Source of the DNA: an uncultured Prevotellaceae bacterium
GTDB lineage: Bacteria; Bacteroidota; Bacteroidia; Bacteroidales; Muribaculaceae
Direction: 5' to 3'
Length of the DNA: 64,000 nt
Assembly (NCBI GenBank): GCA_900319525.1
Contig: ONOU01000003.1
Location: forward strand, 1 to 64,000
Shown: positions 1-9,359 of the stretch, in pieces
How positions within the stretch are numbered: the stretch's first letter is position 1
Layout: each line of letters opens with the position of its first letter
Translations under genes and position numbers: made by a program
The notes under the pieces: generated by a model
Database searches by the model: none
What the model was told of the DNA's origin: nothing
What the model saw: the letters and a program-made list of their open reading frames with translations, nothing else

Positions 1-93
<93 letters not shown>

Positions 94-96
94 TAA

Positions 97-135
97 GAGA
101 GGTGATGTCAGCAATGATGTCGCCTCTCGTTTTTT
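97..135 (+). terminator. rRNA operon terminator
   Basis: A 14-bp stem (97-110 with 115-128, three G-U wobbles) closes a GCAA tetraloop and is followed by a run of six T at 130-135. This is a classic intrinsic terminator directly after the 5S gene. Confidence 0.9.
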
Positions 136-163
136 GTTATGTAAAAAAGTATCTTTTGTTGGG

Positions 164-193
164 TTGTTGAGTAAAATAAATTGTTTACTTTTG
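164..193 (+). promoter_or_regulatory. Promoter of the hybrid regulator operon
   Basis: TTG at 164-166, a 19-bp spacer, then TACTTTTG at 186-193, matching the Bacteroidetes -33/-7 consensus (TTTG, 19-21 bp, TAnnTTTG). Transcription should begin near 198-201. The TTG at 181, the first possible start of the downstream frame, lies inside this promoter and cannot be the start codon. Confidence 0.7.
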
Positions 194-222
194 CGTGTGT
201 GAAGATGATAAGTGCTATAGCA

Positions 223-3054
223 ATGTCTCGCAGGCTGATACTGTCGATGATGACGGTCCTTGGCCTTTGCCTCAATATCGGCGCGATGCCGGTTGATTCA
301 TTGTATGTGCAATTCCTGAATTGTAATGATAGAGAAAAGATCCAGATAGCAAATGATGTCTTTGCTGAATTGGCGCGCGTGCACTCAACCGACTCACTTT
401 ATCACTATGACAAGCAAGCCAATCGTGACATCGTTGAGGTTCAATTACACTATCAGGTGGCTAATTACTACTTTGAGAGGGAGCAATACCATCATTCACT
501 TGATGCGATTGAACACGCACATGCGTTGTTGCACAAGCTTAAGGACATGCGATTGAAAGGTGAAGTGCTCGCAATGGTGCATAAAACGCACATCAAGCTT
601 GGCAATTATGACTTGGCGCTGCATTGTCTTCTGGAAAACTATAGAATCGATCAACAATTGGGCGACAAAAAACTCGTCAGCCGCGACCTGAATTCTTTGG
701 CCGCAATCTATCTGGCCGTACAACAGCCTCAAGTAGGCATCCCTTTTATTGAACGTGCTATTACCATTGAGCGCGAATTGAAGCGCCAGGACCATCTGGC
801 TGTCAGATTGGCAATGGCCAGTGAACTCTATTTATTAAATAATGAGTCAGACAAGGCCATGTCGGCTATTGATGAAGCGTATCGGATCGATAGTACTGCG
901 CGTCGTGCCGAGAATGCCGCCATGTGGCTGACCCAGAAAGCCGCTGTGCTCGAGGCCCAGTCCCGCTTGGACGAAGCACTTGCTGTGATGGGCAAGGCGT
1001 TACCGGTGCTCAGGCAAACTGAGAGCCTGTATTCACTTGCCGAATGCTACAACCAGATGGCTAGCGTGAATGAGAAACTGGGCCATCGCCAGGATGCGAT
1101 CAGGTATTACAAAATGGCCCTTGAACAGAGCATCAAGTGCGGTTCAGCCAAGACCGAGCGCATTGCTGAAAAGGGGCTGTGGCAGACGATGCGTGAAGAC
1201 AATCCGACAATTGCCATGCTGCACCTGGAACGTTACACAGCGTTGACCGACTCGCTTCACTCTCGCTTGTTATCAACGCAAGCTGAAGTGACAAAAATCA
1301 CAGACTTTAATAAGAATCAGGAAGAAGTGGATGCCGGTGTCCGCAAGATGAATCAGGTTCTCAAATGGGGCGGCTTGCTGTTAGTCTTCATGTTGCTGCT
1401 GATGCTGGGGGTGATGACGTTTGCATGGCGCAAGAGCAAGGCTCTGATCGCTATGCAGCGTAAGACGCACGAATTGAAATCGTTTTTCTTTACCAATATC
1501 ACCAAAGAGTTGCAGGATCCCTTGACTGTGATCATGGGTGCTGGCCGATTGCTGCTTGAGAACGGCAAGTCAACCGTTGAAGAACGAAAACGGCTGGGCA
1601 GCATGATTGTCAATCATGGCAACAACATGTTGAGGATGGTCAACCGGCTGGTTGAAATTGAGGAAGTGAAATCAATGATTGATATTCCAGAGTTAAAGGA
1701 GGGCGACATCGTTATGTTTGTGCGCATGTTGGTGGATAATTACATCCAGGATGCTCAGCAGAAACTGATAAATCTTGAATTCACCTCCTCGCTAAGTTCC
1801 TGGACTGTCAAATTTTCGCTAGAGTATATACGGCACATTGTTCACACGCTGGTAGCTTTTGCTATCAAGTTCACGCCCGGTGGCGGCCATGTGCTTGTTG
1901 AACTCGACAGACAAGAGGCTGAAATGTTGAAGTTGGTGGTTTCGGATACAGGAAAGGGTATTCCGGCTGATGAGAAGGAACGCCTGTTTGCCCCGTTCAG
2001 CCAGAGCGACCGCAACGATGATGACGGGGCCAGAGTGAGCGCTGGACTGACTCTGGTGGAACAGATCGTGCAAGCCATGAATGGGCAAATGGTGTTTGAT
2101 AGCCAGGAGGGCAAGGGCACGACGTTCACTATCACGGTTCCTGTTCAGCTCGCAGATAATGCCGCCAATGCCGTCCAGGATGATACTGTCTCGCAGTTTG
2201 CCGAGCAGCTGATACGCAAGGATTCAAAGCAGATGCCGCTTGTGCTCATCGTCGAGAACAATGAGGATGTGGCATTCTTTATCGCTAGCCACTTGCGTGA
2301 CCGATATCACTTGAGGCTCAACCGCGATGGACGAGAGGCCTTGAAAAGTGCTCAGGACCTTGTCCCGGACCTGATTATCACCAGCCTGTCATTGCCTGTG
2401 ATGGACGGTTGGGAATTGATGAAGACAGTGAGGGCAACGCCCACGTTGTCCCACATCCCGATCATTGCCATCACATCCACCTTGAAGAATCAAGACCGCG
2501 TAGCCTGTTATCAAGCTGGCGCCAACAATGTCCTGGTCAAGCCATTCAACTCTGATGAGATGAAACTGCTTGTCAGCAACCTGCTTGTCCAGAGGTCGAC
2601 ATTGAGTGACCGTGTGATGCAGAACCGCAACGACAGCAGCGGTGGCCTACAGTCTCAAAACATCAGTAAGGAAGATCGCGAGTTTATCGGCAAGATGATT
2701 GACGTGATTCACGCCCAGATGGCTAACGATGGTATCGATATGGAGCACATCGCCGCTGCCTTGTCAGTGAGCCGAAAACAGCTGCGAGCGCGAGTGCTGG
2801 AGATTACAGGAATGAATCCCGTCGCATACGTGATGCAAGTGAGGCTCAATTATGCCCGCCGCATGATTGTGACCAGCGACATCTCGTTGACGGCTATTGC
2901 TACCAAATGCGGTTTCCTGAGCCTCTCTCATTTTTCCAAGGCATTCAAGCAACAGTTTGGCGTCAGTCCCCAGCAGTTCCGCAAGAATCAGGCCGACTTT
3001 GCTGTTGTCTCTTACCCATATTCAGAGGCTAACAACGATCAACTCAATCAGTAA
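223..3054 (+). CDS. Degenerate hybrid two-component regulator (TPR, pseudokinase, pseudoreceiver, AraC HTH)
   Basis: 943-residue protein with the layout of a Bacteroides hybrid two-component system: a signal/TM start, TPR-like helices (~30-340), a second membrane segment (GLLLVFMLLLMLGVMTF, ~385), DHp and ATPase-like regions, a receiver, and a C-terminal AraC-type HTH ending in VSPQQFRK. Phosphotransfer residues are lost. The H-box reads NITKELQDPL, with Lys (codon 1504-1506) where SHELRTPL has His. The N-box reads TLVAFAIKFT, with Phe at 1858-1860 for Asn. The receiver reads ITSLSLPVMDG, with Ser at 2383-2385 for Asp. The ATPase G1 motif DTGKGI and the receiver Lys (VKPF) remain. It is probably a phosphorylation-independent DNA-binding regulator controlled by its periplasmic TPR part (inference). 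Start 223 is chosen because the promoter ends at 193; ATG 205 is the alternative. The next gene follows after 2 nt. Confidence 0.85.
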   Translation: MSRRLILSMMTVLGLCLNIGAMPVDSLYVQFLNCNDREKIQIANDVFAELARVHSTDSLYHYDKQANRDIVEVQLHYQVANYYFEREQYHHSLDAIEHAHALLHKLKDMRLKGEVLAMVHKTHIKLGNYDLALHCLLENYRIDQQLGDKKLVSRDLNSLAAIYLAVQQPQVGIPFIERAITIERELKRQDHLAVRLAMASELYLLNNESDKAMSAIDEAYRIDSTARRAENAAMWLTQKAAVLEAQSRLDEALAVMGKALPVLRQTESLYSLAECYNQMASVNEKLGHRQDAIRYYKMALEQSIKCGSAKTERIAEKGLWQTMREDNPTIAMLHLERYTALTDSLHSRLLSTQAEVTKITDFNKNQEEVDAGVRKMNQVLKWGGLLLVFMLLLMLGVMTFAWRKSKALIAMQRKTHELKSFFFTNITKELQDPLTVIMGAGRLLLENGKSTVEERKRLGSMIVNHGNNMLRMVNRLVEIEEVKSMIDIPELKEGDIVMFVRMLVDNYIQDAQQKLINLEFTSSLSSWTVKFSLEYIRHIVHTLVAFAIKFTPGGGHVLVELDRQEAEMLKLVVSDTGKGIPADEKERLFAPFSQSDRNDDDGARVSAGLTLVEQIVQAMNGQMVFDSQEGKGTTFTITVPVQLADNAANAVQDDTVSQFAEQLIRKDSKQMPLVLIVENNEDVAFFIASHLRDRYHLRLNRDGREALKSAQDLVPDLIITSLSLPVMDGWELMKTVRATPTLSHIPIIAITSTLKNQDRVACYQAGANNVLVKPFNSDEMKLLVSNLLVQRSTLSDRVMQNRNDSSGGLQSQNISKEDREFIGKMIDVIHAQMANDGIDMEHIAAALSVSRKQLRARVLEITGMNPVAYVMQVRLNYARRMIVTSDISLTAIATKCGFLSLSHFSKAFKQQFGVSPQQFRKNQADFAVVSYPYSEANNDQLNQ

Positions 3055-3056
3055 TC

Positions 3057-3755
3057 ATGAAGAAGGTAATAGTTATAGCTATGTTGTTGATGAACCTATT
3101 TGGCGCACACGGCGCAATGGCGGCCGATTGGGCCAACAAGTCGCGTTATAGGGCCGCCAATGAGCGATTATCGTCAATGGTTGACACTACCCGCATTGTG
3201 ATGATGGGCAACTCCATCACCGAGTACTGGGAAGAATTGCATCCCCGGTTTTTCATGGCTCATCACCTGGTGGGGCGGGGCATCAGCGGCCAGGTGTCGA
3301 GCCAGATGCTTGCCCGTTTCCGTCAAGATGTGATCAACCTGAATCCCCGTGTCGTCGTCATCAATTGCGGCACGAACGACATTGCCGAGAATAACGGCCC
3401 GTATGACGAAGACATCACCATGGATAATATCATGTCGATGACCGAGCTGGCCCAGGCTCACGGCATACAGGTGATACTCTCATCGGTACTTCCTGCCGAT
3501 GGCTTCATCTGGAATGCTGGTGTGAAAGACGCACCGTCAAAGATCACGAGCCTGAACAAGCGTATCATAGACTATTGCAGCACCAAGCGATTGCCCTACA
3601 TCGACTATTACTCGGTCATGGTAACAACCGGCGGAGCATTAAACGCTAGCTGGACCGATGACGGCGTGCATCCTAACATCGCGGGATACCATATCATGGA
3701 GAAGCAGATTCTCGACAAGCTTGATGAATTGGATCTTAATTTCTATAACAAATAA
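3057..3755 (+). CDS. Secreted SGNH/GDSL-type hydrolase
   Basis: 232 residues with a signal peptide ending near AHGAMA. The SGNH blocks are visible: GNSITEYW (block I, nucleophile Ser in a GNSI variant of GDSL), GRGISG (block II Gly), INCGTNDIAEN (block III Asn) and TDDGVHPN (block V with catalytic Asp and His). Such proteins are periplasmic esterases or acetylhydrolases, often acting on acylated glycans; the substrate is not evident. It starts 2 nt after the regulator stop codon, so the two are almost certainly co-transcribed and translationally coupled. The M13 peptidase follows 18 nt downstream. Confidence 0.85.
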   Translation: MKKVIVIAMLLMNLFGAHGAMAADWANKSRYRAANERLSSMVDTTRIVMMGNSITEYWEELHPRFFMAHHLVGRGISGQVSSQMLARFRQDVINLNPRVVVINCGTNDIAENNGPYDEDITMDNIMSMTELAQAHGIQVILSSVLPADGFIWNAGVKDAPSKITSLNKRIIDYCSTKRLPYIDYYSVMVTTGGALNASWTDDGVHPNIAGYHIMEKQILDKLDELDLNFYNK

Positions 3756-3773
3756 ATCACTAAATCACATTTT

Positions 3774-5789
3774 ATGAGAAAAATCACTGTTTCAATTATC
3801 ATGGCACTCGTTGCAATGACATCTGTTGCAGTCACACCAATCAAGGGTGTTGACCGCAATAACCTGGACCCGAATACCAGACCGGGTGAGAATTTCTATC
3901 AGTATGCGTGCGGTGGTTGGAAAGCCAATAATCCGCTGGATCCGCAGTATGCACGCTTCGGCACATTTGACCAGCTGGCTGAGAATAGCCGCAATCAGGT
4001 CAAGGAGATTATCACCACTCTGGGTACCAACAACCCTCGTGGCAGCATCAAGCAAAAAGTGGGTGACCTCTACGCCCTGGGTATGGATAGCGTGCGCCTG
4101 AACAAGGAAGGCATGGCTCCACTCAAGGCCGGTATCGACCAGCTCAAGGCCCTCACACGTGACCAGCTCATGGCCGCAATAGCCAATCAGCATACTGGCA
4201 TAGGCTCGCCATTTTTCAATTCTACAGTCATGGCCGACCTCAAGGACTCCAACACCAACATGATGTATCTCATGCAAGGCGGCATAGGCATGGGCGACCG
4301 TGACTATTACCTGGAGAATGACGCCAATACCGTCAAGGTGCGCAATGCCTATGTCAACTACATCCAGCAGCTGTTCCAACTCATCGGCTACAAGAAAGGC
4401 AATGCCAAGAAGGCTGCCCAGCGCGTGATGAACATTGAAACGGCACTGGCACGCGTGGCGATGACCCGTGAGGAGACCCGCGACTACAGCAAGCTTTACA
4501 ATGTGATGAGCATGAATCAGCTCAGGACCAATTATCCCAACATCAACTGGAGCCAGTATTTTGCAGGCTTGAATATCAGCGAGCTCGACAAGGTGTGCGT
4601 CTTCCAGCCCAAGTCGCTTGCTAAGGTCAACGAGATGATGAAAACGCTCAAGGACGAGGAGGTAAAGGAATACCTTATCTTCAAGTATGTGGATGCCGCC
4701 TCGCCTTACCTGAGCGATGCATTTGCCGATGCCAACTTCGACATGTACAGCCGTGCCATGTCGGGCAAGCAGGTGAAGATGCCGCGCTGGAAACATTCGC
4801 TCGACGTTCCCAACACCATGCTGGGCGAGGCCGTGGGCCAGCTCTATGTCGAGAAGTACTTCCCCGCCGACTCCAAGAAGAAGATGCAGCAGCTCGTGGA
4901 TAACCTCAAGAGGGCCCTGGGCGAGCACATCGCCACCCTGTCATGGATGAGTCCCAAGACCAAGGTCAATGCTCTGGTCAAGCTCAACAGTTTCACCGTC
5001 AAGATCGGTTACCCCGACAAGTGGCGTGACTACAGCAGCCTTGACATTGACCCCAGCAAGAGCTACTGGGAGAACGTGATGAATGCCTGCCGTTTCCAGG
5101 CAGCGTATGAATATGGCCAGCTGGGCAAGCCCGTTGACAAGGAGCGCTGGTTCATGACTCCGCAGACGGTAAACGCCTATTACGAGCCCTCGAGCAACGA
5201 GATCTGCTTCCCCGCAGGTATCCTGCAGGCGCCTTACTTTGACCCCAATGCCGACGAGGCCAGCAATTATGGCGCCATCGGCGTAGTGATTGGCCACGAG
5301 ATGACCCACGGATTTGATGACCAGGGCCGCAACTTTGACCAAAACGGTAATATGGTGGACTGGTGGACGGCCGAGGACGCTGCCAAGTTCCAGGAGCTGG
5401 CCGACAAGCTGGGCGCTCAATACAGTGCCGAGATTGTTGCCGATGACGTGCATGCCAACGGTACCTTCACCATGGGCGAGAACATAGCAGACCATGGTGG
5501 ACTGCGTGTCGCCTACAGCGCCTTCAAGAAGACAGAGCAGGGCAAGGGAGACAAGGCTATCGATGGATTTACCCCCGATCAGCGTTTCTTCCTGAGCTAT
5601 GCTAACGTGTGGGCCGCCAACATCACCAAGGAGGAGATGCTGCGCCGCACCAAGGTGGACCCGCACAGCCTGGGCGTGAACCGCGTTAATGTCGCCATCC
5701 GCAATCTGGAGGAGTTCTTCAATGCCTTCAACATCCAGCCTGGCATGAAGATGTGGCGTGACCCTGCCGATCGCGTCATCATCTGGTAA
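3774..5789 (+). CDS. pepO: M13 family metallopeptidase (neprilysin/PepO type)
   Basis: 671 residues, the usual M13 length. It has a signal peptide (KITVSIIMALVAMTSVAVT) and an N-terminal M13 domain beginning DRNNLDPNTRPGENFYQYA. The zinc motif HEMTH is at residues 508-512, inside GVVIGHEMTHGFDDQGR, and the downstream zinc ligand and Asp lie in ENIAD at 569-573. The C-terminus RDPADRVIIW is the conserved M13 tail. It is a zinc endopeptidase, here probably periplasmic, cleaving oligopeptides. It is the last gene of the regulator-hydrolase-peptidase operon and is followed by a hairpin at 5824. Confidence 0.93.
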   Translation: MRKITVSIIMALVAMTSVAVTPIKGVDRNNLDPNTRPGENFYQYACGGWKANNPLDPQYARFGTFDQLAENSRNQVKEIITTLGTNNPRGSIKQKVGDLYALGMDSVRLNKEGMAPLKAGIDQLKALTRDQLMAAIANQHTGIGSPFFNSTVMADLKDSNTNMMYLMQGGIGMGDRDYYLENDANTVKVRNAYVNYIQQLFQLIGYKKGNAKKAAQRVMNIETALARVAMTREETRDYSKLYNVMSMNQLRTNYPNINWSQYFAGLNISELDKVCVFQPKSLAKVNEMMKTLKDEEVKEYLIFKYVDAASPYLSDAFADANFDMYSRAMSGKQVKMPRWKHSLDVPNTMLGEAVGQLYVEKYFPADSKKKMQQLVDNLKRALGEHIATLSWMSPKTKVNALVKLNSFTVKIGYPDKWRDYSSLDIDPSKSYWENVMNACRFQAAYEYGQLGKPVDKERWFMTPQTVNAYYEPSSNEICFPAGILQAPYFDPNADEASNYGAIGVVIGHEMTHGFDDQGRNFDQNGNMVDWWTAEDAAKFQELADKLGAQYSAEIVADDVHANGTFTMGENIADHGGLRVAYSAFKKTEQGKGDKAIDGFTPDQRFFLSYANVWAANITKEEMLRRTKVDPHSLGVNRVNVAIRNLEEFFNAFNIQPGMKMWRDPADRVIIW

Positions 5790-5823
5790 GCTGACCGTCG
5801 CCCTGATCCAGGGAACAGCATCG

Positions 5824-5868
5824 ATTGACACCGTCAAGCCAATTCGGCAGGGCGGTGTCAATTGTTAC
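5824..5868 (+). terminator. Terminator-like hairpin after the M13 peptidase gene
   Basis: ATTGACACCG (5824-5833) pairs perfectly with CGGTGTCAAT (5853-5862), with a small inner GCC/GGC stem, followed by a short T-containing tail (TGTTA). The T tract is weak, so it may be a pause or rho-assisted site. It fits the boundary between the peptidase gene and the clpS promoter. Confidence 0.55.
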
Positions 5869-5883
5869 TGACATGGCACATAA

Positions 5884-5915
5884 TTTGCATGGTTGCTGAA
5901 AAATGAGTAATTTTG
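5884..5915 (+). promoter_or_regulatory. Promoter of clpS-clpA-aat
   Basis: TTTG at 5884-5887, a 20-bp spacer, and TAATTTTG at 5908-5915, both exact matches to the Bacteroidetes consensus. The expected transcription start is ~5922, about 20 nt before the clpS ATG at 5944. Confidence 0.8.
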
Positions 5916-5943
5916 TCCTAGTAACAGAATAATACGAGAAAAT

Positions 5944-6261
5944 ATGGCATCAGGGAACAAGCCAGGAACCGGTGCTGGCGTGAAAAGCCGTGTACGCGTC
6001 CTGATTGAGGAACCGCGACAATACAAGGTAATATTCCATAATGATGATTTCACGACAATGGAGTTTGTGACTGATGTGTTGAGGCGGGTATTCAATAAAC
6101 CTGCCGACGAGGCTGTGACGCTGATGATGCGTGTGCACCAGGAGGGCCAGGCCGTTGTCGGCATCTATAGCTATGATGTGGCGATGACCAAGGCATCGCA
6201 GGCTACAGCAATGGCACGCAACGAGGGCTTTCCTCTGAAAATCACTTGTGAGCCAGAGTAG
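5944..6261 (+). CDS. clpS: ClpS adaptor, N-degron recognition
   Basis: 105 residues, the normal size for ClpS. It binds proteins with destabilising N-terminal residues and hands them to ClpA. Conserved features are the flexible N-terminal tail (residues 1-22), the FHNDDFTTMEFVTDVL segment that forms the N-degron pocket, and MMRVHQEGQAVVGIYSYDVA, which matches the family's helix and strand around the conserved His. It is the first gene of a three-gene N-end-rule operon: clpA follows after 32 nt and aat closes it. Confidence 0.93.
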   Translation: MASGNKPGTGAGVKSRVRVLIEEPRQYKVIFHNDDFTTMEFVTDVLRRVFNKPADEAVTLMMRVHQEGQAVVGIYSYDVAMTKASQATAMARNEGFPLKITCEPE

Positions 6262-6293
6262 ATTATCAACCTAAAAAAGAAAAACAGAGAATC

Positions 6294-8555
6294 GTGGATT
6301 TTACTTCTGATCTAGAAAATATCATCACCTCGGCAATGATTCTTGCCGATACCTGTGGCAACAAGCTGGTGACCCCCGAACACCTGCTGCTCTCGGCATT
6401 GGGTGATAAGGTGGTGAACAACATTCTGGAATCTACCGTGCTCCAATTGCCCCTCGACGGTGTGAAGGAAAAGTTGCGGGAGTATATCGACAGGCAAGAG
6501 CACTTTGATGAAGACGAGGTTGACCGCCAGATGTATGCTTCGCATCAATATGGTAAACTCATGCAGATCATGCAGCATGATGCCGAGATGGCCGCTGCCG
6601 ACGTGGTTGATGTGCCCCACCTTTTCCTGGCTATGATGCAGCTCAAGGATTCGTTTGCCGCCAATTGCCTGAACGCTCTCGTCAACGAGGACAAGGACCG
6701 CTTCTTGAAGAGGCTGATTTATGTTTATACCGAGTCGCGAATCATCGAGAGCAAGCTCGATGATGACGATCAGGAAGAGGCCGTTGATGATGGCGGGCTG
6801 ACTGCGCTTGGTGAGCGGGAGAGTGCTCATGCTGCGGCTGGAGGCTGGCGCGATTATGTGTTGTGCATCAATGACCACCTGGCCGACCACAATCCCCTCA
6901 TCGGCCGCGAGGCAGAGTTAGACCGTACTGTTCAGGTGTTGTGCCGCAAGGACAAGAACAACCCCTTGCACATCGGTGAGCCGGGCGTGGGCAAGACCAG
7001 TATCGTCTATGGCCTGGCCCAGCGCATCGAGGACGGCAATGTGCCCGATACGCTGTGTGGCGTGAAGATCTATCAGCTCGATCTGGGTTCGCTCATTGCA
7101 GGCACGCAGTATCGTGGCGACTTTGAGAAACGCCTCAAGACTGTCATGAGAGGCATCGAGGCCGAGCAGGGCGCCATTCTCTACATCGACGAGATCCATA
7201 ATATTGTGGGCGCTGGCCAGATTGGTGAAGGGTCGATGGATGCCAGTAACTTGTTGAAGCCTTATCTCGAGGGCGGCAAGGTGCGCTTCATCGGTGCGAC
7301 CACCTATGAGGAATACAATCGTTACATCATGCGCAACAAGGGACTGATGCGCCGTTTTCAGCAGGTGCCCATCGAGGAACCCAGTGTCGATGAGACGCTC
7401 AAGATTGTCCAGATGCTTAAACCCGCCTATGAGGACTTCCATCAAGTGAAATATGACGATGACGCGCTGGAGCTGGCTGTTCAAGGCAGTGCCCGCCACA
7501 TCACAGACCGTTATCTCCCCGACAAAGCCATTGACCTCATGGACGAGGCTGGTGCCTGGGTACAGATGAACCGCAAGCAGGACGAGAATCGCCATGTGAA
7601 CAAGGCGCTTATCGCCACTGTGCTCGCTCGCATTGCCAAGGTCGATGCCCTGACGATGGACGAGACCGGCAACGACAGGCTGGAATCCCTTGAGTCACGC
7701 ATTCTGGATAAAATCTATGGCCAGGACGCCGCTGTCAAGCAGGTAGTGGAAGCGGTGCAGATGTCCAAGGCCGGGTTAACCGACGAAAACAAGCCGCTGG
7801 CGTCGCTGCTGTTTGTGGGCCCGACAGGTGTGGGCAAGACCGAGGTGGCTAGGGTGCTTGCCAGCGAACTGGGCGTGGAGCTGGTGCGATTTGACATGAG
7901 TGAATACGTCGAGAAGCATACTGTAGCCAAACTCATTGGCTCTCCTGCCGGCTATGTCGGTTATGATGACGGTGGGTTGCTGACTGATGCCGTGCGCAAG
8001 CATCCCGATTGTGTATTGCTGCTCGATGAGATAGAGAAGGCCCATGACGATATCTTCAACCTGCTGCTGCAGGTCATGGACTATGGCATCCTGAGCGACA
8101 ACAAGGGACGGAAGGCGGTCTTCCGCAACGTTGTGCTCATCATGACCAGCAATGCCGGGGCTCAGTTTGCGCGTCAGGCGTCGGTCGGTTTTGCCTCGAC
8201 GGTTACGGCAGGGCAGGCGATGCTCAAGCAGGTCAAGAAAACCTTCAAGCCCGAGTTCATCAACCGCCTGTCGTCAATCGTCGTGTTCAATGACATGGAT
8301 CGTACCATGGCTGGACTGATTCTGGACAAGAAACTGCGTGAACTGCAGGAGATGCTTAAGGCTCGAAACGTCACCCTCACGCTGGGCGAGCGGGCTCATG
8401 GGCAGCTCTTGAGCGAGGGCTTCAGCCGAGAATATGGCGCCCGTGAGATGGACAGGGTAATCCATCAGCGGCTCAAGTCACGCCTGGTTAAGGAAATCCT
8501 CTTTGGCTCCCTCAAGCAGGGTGGGGAATATGTGATAGAGGAGTTGGAACCCTAG
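6294..8555 (+). CDS. clpA: ClpA, ATPase subunit of the ClpAP protease
   Basis: 753 residues, typical for ClpA. It has an N-terminal double Clp repeat (1-150) that docks ClpS, a D1 AAA+ module with Walker A GEPGVGKT and Walker B ILYIDEIH, and a D2 module with Walker A GPTGVGKT and Walker B VLLLDEIE plus sensor TSNAGA. There is no ClpB middle domain between D1 and D2. It unfolds substrates and threads them into ClpP. The start is GTG at 6294; the next residues (DFTSDLENIITSAMILA) match the beginning of the Clp N-domain. No clpP is present in this window. Confidence 0.93.
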   Translation: MDFTSDLENIITSAMILADTCGNKLVTPEHLLLSALGDKVVNNILESTVLQLPLDGVKEKLREYIDRQEHFDEDEVDRQMYASHQYGKLMQIMQHDAEMAAADVVDVPHLFLAMMQLKDSFAANCLNALVNEDKDRFLKRLIYVYTESRIIESKLDDDDQEEAVDDGGLTALGERESAHAAAGGWRDYVLCINDHLADHNPLIGREAELDRTVQVLCRKDKNNPLHIGEPGVGKTSIVYGLAQRIEDGNVPDTLCGVKIYQLDLGSLIAGTQYRGDFEKRLKTVMRGIEAEQGAILYIDEIHNIVGAGQIGEGSMDASNLLKPYLEGGKVRFIGATTYEEYNRYIMRNKGLMRRFQQVPIEEPSVDETLKIVQMLKPAYEDFHQVKYDDDALELAVQGSARHITDRYLPDKAIDLMDEAGAWVQMNRKQDENRHVNKALIATVLARIAKVDALTMDETGNDRLESLESRILDKIYGQDAAVKQVVEAVQMSKAGLTDENKPLASLLFVGPTGVGKTEVARVLASELGVELVRFDMSEYVEKHTVAKLIGSPAGYVGYDDGGLLTDAVRKHPDCVLLLDEIEKAHDDIFNLLLQVMDYGILSDNKGRKAVFRNVVLIMTSNAGAQFARQASVGFASTVTAGQAMLKQVKKTFKPEFINRLSSIVVFNDMDRTMAGLILDKKLRELQEMLKARNVTLTLGERAHGQLLSEGFSREYGAREMDRVIHQRLKSRLVKEILFGSLKQGGEYVIEELEP

Positions 8556-8574
8556 TAGCAAGGCTTGTGCCGCT

Positions 8575-9279
8575 ATGGTATTTGAACTGAATGAAGATCT
8601 TGTTTTTCCCGATCCCCGACTGGGTGAGGAGGATGGACTGCTGGCCATTGGCGGCGACTTGAGTGTCGATCGCCTGTTGCTGGCCTACAGCTACGGCATT
8701 TTTCCCTGGTTCTCGTTTCGTGACTGGTCGCGACCCGCGTGGTATTGCCCCATGCAGCGCTTTGTCATCTTCCCTCACGAGATCCATATCTCGCACTCGA
8801 TGCGGACGCTCATGAAAAAGCAGGACTATCACGTGACCTTCAACCACAACTTTGATGCTGTGATCGAGGGATGCAGTCAGGTGGACGGACGGTATGATGC
8901 CAATGGAGCATGGCTGGGCGAGGACATCATGACGGCCTACAAGGCACTCAACCGTGAGGGCCATGCAGTGAGCGTTGAGGTGTGGAACCGCAGTGGCCGC
9001 TTGGCTGGAGGACTCTATGGCGTGGTGATGGGGGAATGCTTCATCGGTGAGAGCATGTTCTCTCGCGAACCCAATACCTCAAAGCTGGCCCTGATCACGC
9101 TGGCACTCTCGCTGCAGCGATTGGGCGGTGAACTCATTGACTGCCAACTCGAGACGTCCCACCTGCGGTCGATGGGCGGACGGTACATCCCCTATGAGCA
9201 ATATATGGAGATCCTCAACCCGGCTGGCCTGCGCCGGCTGGGACCACTTCCCGCAGGGGCTGATTCATATGAACCCTGA
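8575..9279 (+). CDS. aat: Leucyl/phenylalanyl-tRNA--protein transferase
   Basis: 234 residues. It transfers Leu or Phe from aminoacyl-tRNA to the N-terminus of proteins beginning with Lys or Arg, creating ClpS-recognised N-degrons. Family signatures are visible: FPDPRLGEEDGLLAIGGDLS near the N-terminus, LLLAYSYGIFPWFS, WYCPMQRFVIFP, the GGLYGVVMGECFIGESMFSR core, and ELIDCQLETSHLRSMGGR near the C-terminus. It lies 19 nt after clpA, so the enzyme making the degron and the machine reading it are co-expressed. Confidence 0.95.
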   Translation: MVFELNEDLVFPDPRLGEEDGLLAIGGDLSVDRLLLAYSYGIFPWFSFRDWSRPAWYCPMQRFVIFPHEIHISHSMRTLMKKQDYHVTFNHNFDAVIEGCSQVDGRYDANGAWLGEDIMTAYKALNREGHAVSVEVWNRSGRLAGGLYGVVMGECFIGESMFSREPNTSKLALITLALSLQRLGGELIDCQLETSHLRSMGGRYIPYEQYMEILNPAGLRRLGPLPAGADSYEP

Positions 9280-9315
9280 TGTTTGCCCTGGGGGTATAAT
9301 GTTAGAGAAATGGTG

Positions 9316-9359
9316 AGGCGCCTCTCCGATTTTGGGAAGGCGCCTGCTTATTTCAGGCG
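9316..9359 (+). terminator. Two overlapping hairpins after aat
   Basis: The palindromic octamer AGGCGCCT occurs at 9316-9323 and 9338-9345 and can pair across a 14-nt loop. A second stem, CGCCTG (9341-9346) with CAGGCG (9354-9359), uses part of the same bases, so the two stems exclude each other. No long T tract follows. It is probably the end of the clpS-clpA-aat transcript. An attenuator is conceivable, but it lies upstream of the rpsL promoter. Confidence 0.45.

Noticed and set aside
3792..4928. A 378-codon minus-strand frame inside the M13 peptidase gene
   Set aside because: Antisense shadow of a well-supported M13 peptidase; no signal peptide or domain in the translation.
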